DNA of 36,822 nucleotides, taken from NCBI GenBank assembly GCA_009733775.1, contig WOGZ01000326.1, positions 1-36,822 on the forward strand. The letters are read 5' to 3'. Made by a program: the position numbers and the translations under genes. Below the pieces are notes generated by a model. That model worked only from the letters and a program-made list of their open reading frames with translations. It did no database searches and was not told the origin of the DNA. Positions 30,658 to 36,822 of this stretch are shown in pieces (the stretch's first letter is position 1; each line of letters opens with the position of its first letter). The DNA is from Alectoria sarmentosa (Eukaryota; Ascomycota; Lecanoromycetes; Lecanorales; Parmeliaceae).

Positions 30658-33200
30658 TAAATTTTCGTATAATCGATATAAGCGAGTTTATTATTTAATA
30701 AATAAGTTTAAACAACACTTTCTTTTTATAAATTCGTTTATTTCGATTAATAAAGGTTATACACATTTATTAATCGCTTATATTATTTAAAAACTTATTT
30801 AATTAAAAACTTAATAAGTATATTTACGATTTAATCGTTTATAAATACGAAATTTATAACAATTTCATTATTAATTAAAATTTCTCGTATAAAATAATAT
30901 TAAATATTAATATATTTAATACGTTAATAATACTCAAAATTTTTAATAAAAATAAAATTATTTTTATTGTCGTTAAATAAACGAATCGAATCGTTTTTAA
31001 AGATTTGAAAATGTAATTTTTAAAATCATCGTGTAATTTATACGATTATTTTAATAATTTCGATAAAAGCGACGTATTCAATTTTAATAATAAATGTAAT
31101 AACACTTTTTTATTTTTTATTATTTTAAATATAAGTCGCTTAATCTCGTAATAAAATATATTTATAAATAAATTTTTTATTCGTTTTATCGTTATCATAA
31201 ATCGAATTTAAATAAACGATAAAGTTTTTTTTTTTATAAAATCGTAGATTATATTTAATAATATCGATAATATATTTAAATATTCGATTAATTGCATTTA
31301 AATAACGCATAATAAAATTATAATAAAATTAATTTAATTTATCGATCGCAAAAGTTAAATTAAGTCGTATATTAATTATAAAATATATGAGACTTTTAAT
31401 ACATTTTTGATAATTTAATTAATTAATGCGTTTTTCGTTAAAACGCGTAATTTCGATTATTTCGTATTTATTAAATAATATAATAATCGAAATGCATTAT
31501 TTAATTTTATACTCGTAAAAAATCTTTTTAATATATTATAATTAATTGAGAATTAAAATAATAACGATACGATATATTTAAATATCGAGTATTTTATCAA
31601 TTAAGTCGAAATCTTTCATTTTAAAAAATGTCTTAATATCGTTTTTAATAATATTTATTAAAGTCTCGATTATAATAAAAATAAAAATATCGTCAATATA
31701 AAAAACGATAATAATTAGCTTTAAATTTATAATTTGAATATAAATACATTTCTTCGAGAATATAAATTTGAATTTCATTTTAATGATAATTTTTTCGAAT
31801 TTCATATTTTAAATACGAGTTAATTGTTTAAAATTATATAAGTTTTTTAATAACATTGAAATAATCGAACGATATTATTATATAAATTTCGTTATATAAA
31901 TTGTTATTAAAATATTCGTTATTAACGTTCAATTAATGAATTAATAAATTTAAATAAATTGTTAAAATGAATAATAATTTTAATAATTCAAATTTGAAAA
32001 TAAATGTGAACGTTTCGTCGTAATTTATCTTTCTTATTTATAAACATTTTCGAATAATTAATTTTATCTTATATTAATCGATGATTTCATTAAAATAATA
32101 TTTAATTTTAAATATTTATTTGCAATTAATAAACTTACGCTCGATAAATAAATTATTAAGTTTTTAAATATCATTAATTATTAAATCGATAATCTATTTA
32201 ATAATAACAAATTTTTATTTAAACGTATTAAATTCATTAATAACTTTTTTGTAAATTATAAACTTAATATATTATACAATATATGTTTAATTTTTGAGAT
32301 TAAAAATCTCATCGAATTTTATACGATTGTTCGTTTTACGAATACGCGACAATTTAATAAATGTAATTGTAAATTTTATAAAGCGTTATACATTATTTTT
32401 TAATATAAAAGTAAATGTTAAATTTATAATAATAACATTTAAAATCGAATTAAATTCGATTTAAGAAATCGAAATTTCGATTATTCGACGTTTATTTGAA
32501 ATAATATTTGAGATTTTCGAGATTTTATTAATTGCGAAAGAAAAAGTTTTCTTATTATTATTATTTAATAAACGAGATTATAATTTTTTTTTATAATAAT
32601 TAAAGATTATTTAATAAAAGTCTCTCTTTAATATAAATTCTCTTAAATCGTTATTTTATTCATTTTTCGACGACGATATAATGTTATTAATTAAGATTTT
32701 ATCGTTTTTTTGATTATTATTTTCGTTATATATATATTTATTTATTATTTCGATATTAAATCGAATAATCGTATACGTTTTATATAAAATATACGCTATT
32801 ATAACGCTATCTTTTATAAAATTTTATAAAAGTTATAAAATTTAAGTTTAATTAAATTGACTTCGCAATTATTTCGTTAATGAAAATATTTAATAAATAT
32901 ATATTTATTTAATATATTTTAAGATTTTCTTTTAATCTTTAAAAATTAACTTTATTACATAATTTAATTATTAAATTCAATAATAATATTACGTTTTTTA
33001 TATATATTTACTTATTTGCGTTTATTTAACGACGTAAATAATACGTTTTATAATTTTAATTTCTTAAATCTTTCGAAGAAATTTTTTTAATATCGCTGCG
33101 ATGTTGATTTCATTTGAAAATCGAATATTTAAAATCGAAAATAATTAAAATAAACGCTTAAATAACGTCAGCGGGTTTCGAAAATTTATTTTTAAAAAGA
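30658..33200 (-). mobile_element. Mutated Ty1/copia retrotransposon relic (pol)
   Basis: Read on minus, heavily C-to-T/G-to-A mutated but with recognisable copia pol motifs in order. At about 31800-31860 there is a match to the SLYGLKQAPRAW block of reverse transcriptase (IYNFKQ visible). The stretch 31805-31578 contains the active-site region FYIDDIFIF followed by KTFFKMKDFDLIDKILDI. At about 30876-30916 is the RNase H C-terminal block corresponding to KHIDIRYHFIRE (seen as KYINI, stop, YYFIREI), followed by a stretch equivalent to the family's ..EDQIADILTK end. Stop codons interrupt all frames. The 5' part (integrase, gag) is not readable, and the relic appears cut short by the gypsy element, whose gag-like sequence begins at roughly 33300-33500. 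The right limit is approximate. Confidence 0.75.
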
Positions 33201-33299
33201 AAATTAATTTAAAAAAACGCTTTGAACGTGTTAAAAAGGAAAATCGTCGCTTTTAATAAAAACGTAAACTTTTTACGTTGAAAATTCGCAATAATGAAT

Positions 33300-35745
33300 T
33301 TTATAATAAAAATTCGCAAAATATCGTTAAAAGAGCGTTAATTATTACTTTTATAATTTCGTTTATAATCGAAATATTAATTATTGCGTTCGCAATCTCG
33401 TTTTTAATAAAAATATTTATTTTTAAAATCAAAATTGTTCGTCTCGAGAAATTAAAATATTATTAAAATAAAAATGAGAAAAAGAAAAAGTATATGCGTT
33501 AATTTCGTGATGCGAAAATTGTTTTTATCAAAATCTTTAAATATTTTATTATCGACATTTTAAAGATTGTTTATTATATAAAATCTTTAAAAAATAGTGT
33601 TAATAATTAATAATATATCGAATACGAAAAGAAGAATTTTATCGATATAACGTATAAGAATTTTAAATACTTTTTATTTAATTTTCTCGTCGATTCGATT
33701 AATCGTCGTTTATTCGTTTATGAAAAATAAAAAAAAATAAAATAAAAATTTAAATAAAAGATCACGATATTTAAAGCATATTTAAAAAAGTTGAAAATTC
33801 ATTTATTACTTTTAATAAAAAAGTATAAAATTAACTTTTTTTTTACAAAATTTCAATTTACGCTAAAAAATCGAATTTTAAATAATAATAATGTGTTTAA
33901 ATAACGTGAGAAGATTTTTATTATAATTATTATATATAAACGAATTTTTAAACGCGTGCGCGAAGAAAGCGGTCGCGATTCGACTTTTAAATATTTTCTA
34001 AAATAAAAATGCAAAAGCTTCGCTTTTGAATTTTCGAATTTCGAAATTTAATAAATTTAATCGTGACGATAACGTTAAAATTTCGCATATTTATAAAAAT
34101 AACGAAAATAAACGAAAAAGCGAATTCGAAATCGAATATAAAAAATTTATTTATTTTTATTATGATAAAAAAGATTATATTAAATTTAATTGTTTAAATA
34201 AAAATAAATCGATTATTTATATCGTCGTTATTACGATAAAAAACGATTCGATTTCATAATCGCTTTAAAAACGAAATCGAAAAAACGAAAGATAAAAATA
34301 ATCTCTTTTATTATTATAAAAAAATGAATTACGATTTAAAATAAATCGAAACAATTCGTTACTTTATTTAATTTTAAAATTTATATTAATTTAATATTAT
34401 AAATATTTGCAATTTAATAAAATTTATAATTTTGCGATAACGTTATTTTATCGATTTTAAAAGTGTTAAATAATTAAAACATATATTATTATAACGTTTA
34501 TATATCAAATTATTAATTAATTAATAATTGAAATCAAAATAAATAATGTAAAACATTATTTTTATTTACGATTAAAAAGATTTTAATTTCGTTTTAAATA
34601 TGTTTATTTTAAATTAATTGCATATATTATTTAATCTTAAAACGATTTAATTAAAATTTAAATTAATTTTAAAAAGATTTAAATTAAAAAATTTAATTAA
34701 TTCGTTGCGAATATCGATAAAGAATTTAATATATTCGTAATTATGTGCGTTATAACGACGCGAAGCGAAAAGAAAAACGTGTTTAATTTAAAAATTTTTA
34801 AGAAATTGTTAAAATATAAAAACGTTTTCTTTAAAAAAAAGACTAACGTTTTATTTATATTTAAATAAAAAAATTATATTATTAAAATTGAAAATAATAA
34901 AAAGTTATTATATAAGCTTTTATATAAGCTTTTATATAATTTATTTTAAACGAAATTATCGAATTTATAACGATATTTAAAAAATGCTTTTTATAAAAAT
35001 TGAATTTAATATTCGATTTTTTTTATAAAAGCGTTAATTTTGTTCGTATTTAAAAAGAATAACGAATTACGTTTATATATAAATTATAAAAAATTGAATG
35101 CGATAATTATCAAAAATCGATATTTATTATTTTTGATTATAAAAACGTTAAATCGCTTATACGACGTTAAGATTTTTACGAAATTAAATTTAAAAAATGT
35201 TTATTATAAAATTCGAATTAAAAAAGACGATAAATGAAAAATTGCGTTTCGAACTCGTTATAATCATTTCGAATATTTGATTATACTTTTTAAATTAATT
35301 AATGTTTCGATTATATTTTAAATATATATTAATAAAGCTTTTATCGATTTAATAAATATTATTTATACAATATATTTAAATAATATTTTAATTTATAACG
35401 TCGATGCGTTAAAACATTAACGACACGTTAAGTAAATATTTAAACGATTACGTTAATTTTAATTATATGTTAATTTAAAGAAATATTAATTTTATATTAA
35501 ATAAATTGAATTTTTAAAATTTATTATATTTATTAAAGACGTTACGATGAATTAAAAGCGAATAATAATTATTAAAAATTAATTTAAATCAAAAAATTAT
35601 CGAAAAATATAAATCTTTTTAAATTTTACAAATTTTTATCGACGATTTATTTATTTTTATTATATAAAAGAATAAAATAAAGCTAAGCTAAAAATTTTTA
35701 AATTTATATATATAATTAATTATAAATTCGAAATCATTACGCTTT
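33300..35745 (+). mobile_element. Mutated Ty3/gypsy retrotransposon relic (gag-pol)
   Basis: Plus-strand relic, mutated and stop-ridden, with gypsy features in the expected order. A gag-like stretch at about 33600-34000 is weak (ITYKNFKYFLFNFL resembles the EFYTKFL region). At 34026-34259 a zinc-knuckle relic reads FYYDKKDYIKFNC, where Tyr replaces a knuckle Cys and other residues fit Cys/His/Gly replacement. At 35040-35237 reverse transcriptase reads NELRLYINYKKLNAI, IIKNRYLLFLI, FTKLNLKNVYYKIRIK. At about 35240-35290 RTRYNHFEYLI appears. At about 35370-35400 the active-site block YLDDILIY appears as YLNNILIY (both Asp now Asn). At about 35625-35670 the post-RT block NFYRRFI appears. RNase H and integrase are not readable before composition changes near 35745. 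No LTR identified. Confidence 0.75.
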
Positions 35746-36822
35746 TTAATTAGCACTCGAATAGCGGCGTTTAGGTCTTTCGAGCGCCTTTATTAAAAAT
35801 TTGTATGTAAAAATTTTACATCTTTTGCCTCCTATCTTCTTAAAGATAATTTTTCTTCATAATTTCGTAAATTATACAACTCGATATGCGCTTTTTAATG
35901 ATATAAAAATATTGATGTTTGAATGTATATATATAGATTAATATTTAATTTAATTATATCATTATTTGAAAGGGCAGCGAGGCTTCGAGAAAACCTCTGC
36001 GCTCATTCAACGAATTATTATCTTTTTTGAATAACATTTTACTTCTTTATCATATTTACGAGATTATTGTATCATTGAAATTGCATAAATCTATTTCAAA
36101 ATAATGATCATATAAACATATAATATAAATTTTTAAAAGTCGCGAGAAATCGATTATAAAAGATTTAACACATTTTGCATATATTTTTAAATAAGAGTAA
36201 CTTTATATAAAATTCGTAAATCGTAAATGGTGTAACGATAAAATCAAAAAAACGTAAATTTCTCGCTTAATAATCGTAGATCGTAAGAAGTAAGGTTCGT
36301 ATCGAAAAAAAAAAAAAAAAAAAAAAAATTTAAAAAAAGAAAAAAATCTAAAAAAAGAAAAATTTTAAAAAAAGAAAAAAATTTTAAAATAAAAAAAAAT
36401 CACAATTTGTTTCAAATTTGCATAAAATTTATAAATTCAATAAATAGTTAACTTTAGAATTTCGATTCGAAAAAAAAAATTTAATTTTAAAAAAAGTTTT
36501 AAAAAAAAATTCTAAAAAATTAATTTGAAAAAAAAGTTTCAAAATTGAAATAAAATATCAACTTTTTACATTTTAAGTAAAATTCATAAATTTAATACCT
36601 TTATAATTTTAATGTATTTATAATTTAAATTCGTTAATAAATTTAATATTTCAGTTCGAAAAAAGAGAAAGTAAAATAAAAAAAAGTTTAATCGACGTTA
36701 AATCTTAAGTCCGTATCGCCTTCGTTTGTTTTTAAAAATTATGAATTTAATTTATAAACTTTAACTTGTAATTATTTTATTATAATTGCGTTATTAATCG
36801 ATTTATTAAAAGATAATAAAAA
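35746..36822. other. AT-rich end of window with partly unmutated islands and poly(A) tracts
   Basis: No gene is supported. Two short less-mutated islands occur, at about 35753-35800 (AGCACTCGAATAGCGGCGTT) and 35970-36010 (GGGCAGCGAGGCTTCGAG), which may be LTR or other transposon pieces. At 36305-36328 there is a run of 24 A, followed to about 36540 by A-rich runs with TTT interruptions (AAAAAAAGAAAAA units), a low-complexity tract. The sequence continues mutated to the end. Confidence 0.5.

Noticed and set aside
36305..36328. Poly(A) run as the tail of a non-LTR retrotransposon
   Set aside because: The A-rich tract continues with irregular A/T runs for over 200 bp, no LINE-type reverse transcriptase was found upstream, and no target duplication could be identified.
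30658..36822. Search for tRNA or rRNA genes and biosynthetic genes in the right block
   Set aside because: Nothing recognisable; only retroelement relics and low-complexity sequence.

Overview
The window looks like part of the nuclear genome of a filamentous ascomycete (Pezizomycotina; Dothideomycetes is my guess from general style, not a demonstrated placement). The reasons are compact housekeeping genes with 47-151 nt GT-AG introns, ascomycete-type proteins, and very AT-rich tracts of mutated transposons that look like repeat-induced point mutation (RIP).

Layout. 392-5648: REV3, the catalytic subunit of DNA polymerase zeta (minus). 5733-5999: an internally deleted NAD-dependent epimerase remnant. 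6160-12619: a transposon block. Element A (6160-9031) has terminal inverted repeats and a perfect 8-bp target duplication. It carries an 8-bp minisatellite and is interrupted by a small LTR element (6989-8849). Element B (9143-12619) has long TIRs and is interrupted by an 874-bp miniature LTR element (11034-11907) that entered after the mutation wave. 12889-30062: gene-dense island with SLU7 (+), uS4/RPS9 (-), eL21/RPL21 (+), a LEC14B/DCAF11-like WD40 protein (-), a RIM2-type mitochondrial carrier (-), a CPSF6-like RRM protein (-), Sec61 gamma/SSS1 (+), a DUF21/CNNM-like membrane protein (+), SNX3 (+), and two unresolved loci. 30392-36822: a second AT-rich block with a Ty1/copia relic (minus; its 3' LTR at 30392-30657 is unmutated) and a Ty3/gypsy relic (plus).

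The genes are core housekeeping functions and do not form a pathway cluster: mutagenic lesion bypass, second-step splicing, cytosolic ribosome (two genes sharing a 185-bp promoter), mitochondrial nucleotide import, mRNA 3' processing, ER translocation and endosomal sorting.

The most interesting signal is in the transposon blocks. Paired repeat copies, one mutated and one nearly intact, show that C-to-T/G-to-A change hit almost every context except CpG, and that the mutated tracts stop inside the outermost elements instead of reaching the genes. All exon structures were worked out by eye from splice signals, frame and remembered family conservation; no alignment or search was run.
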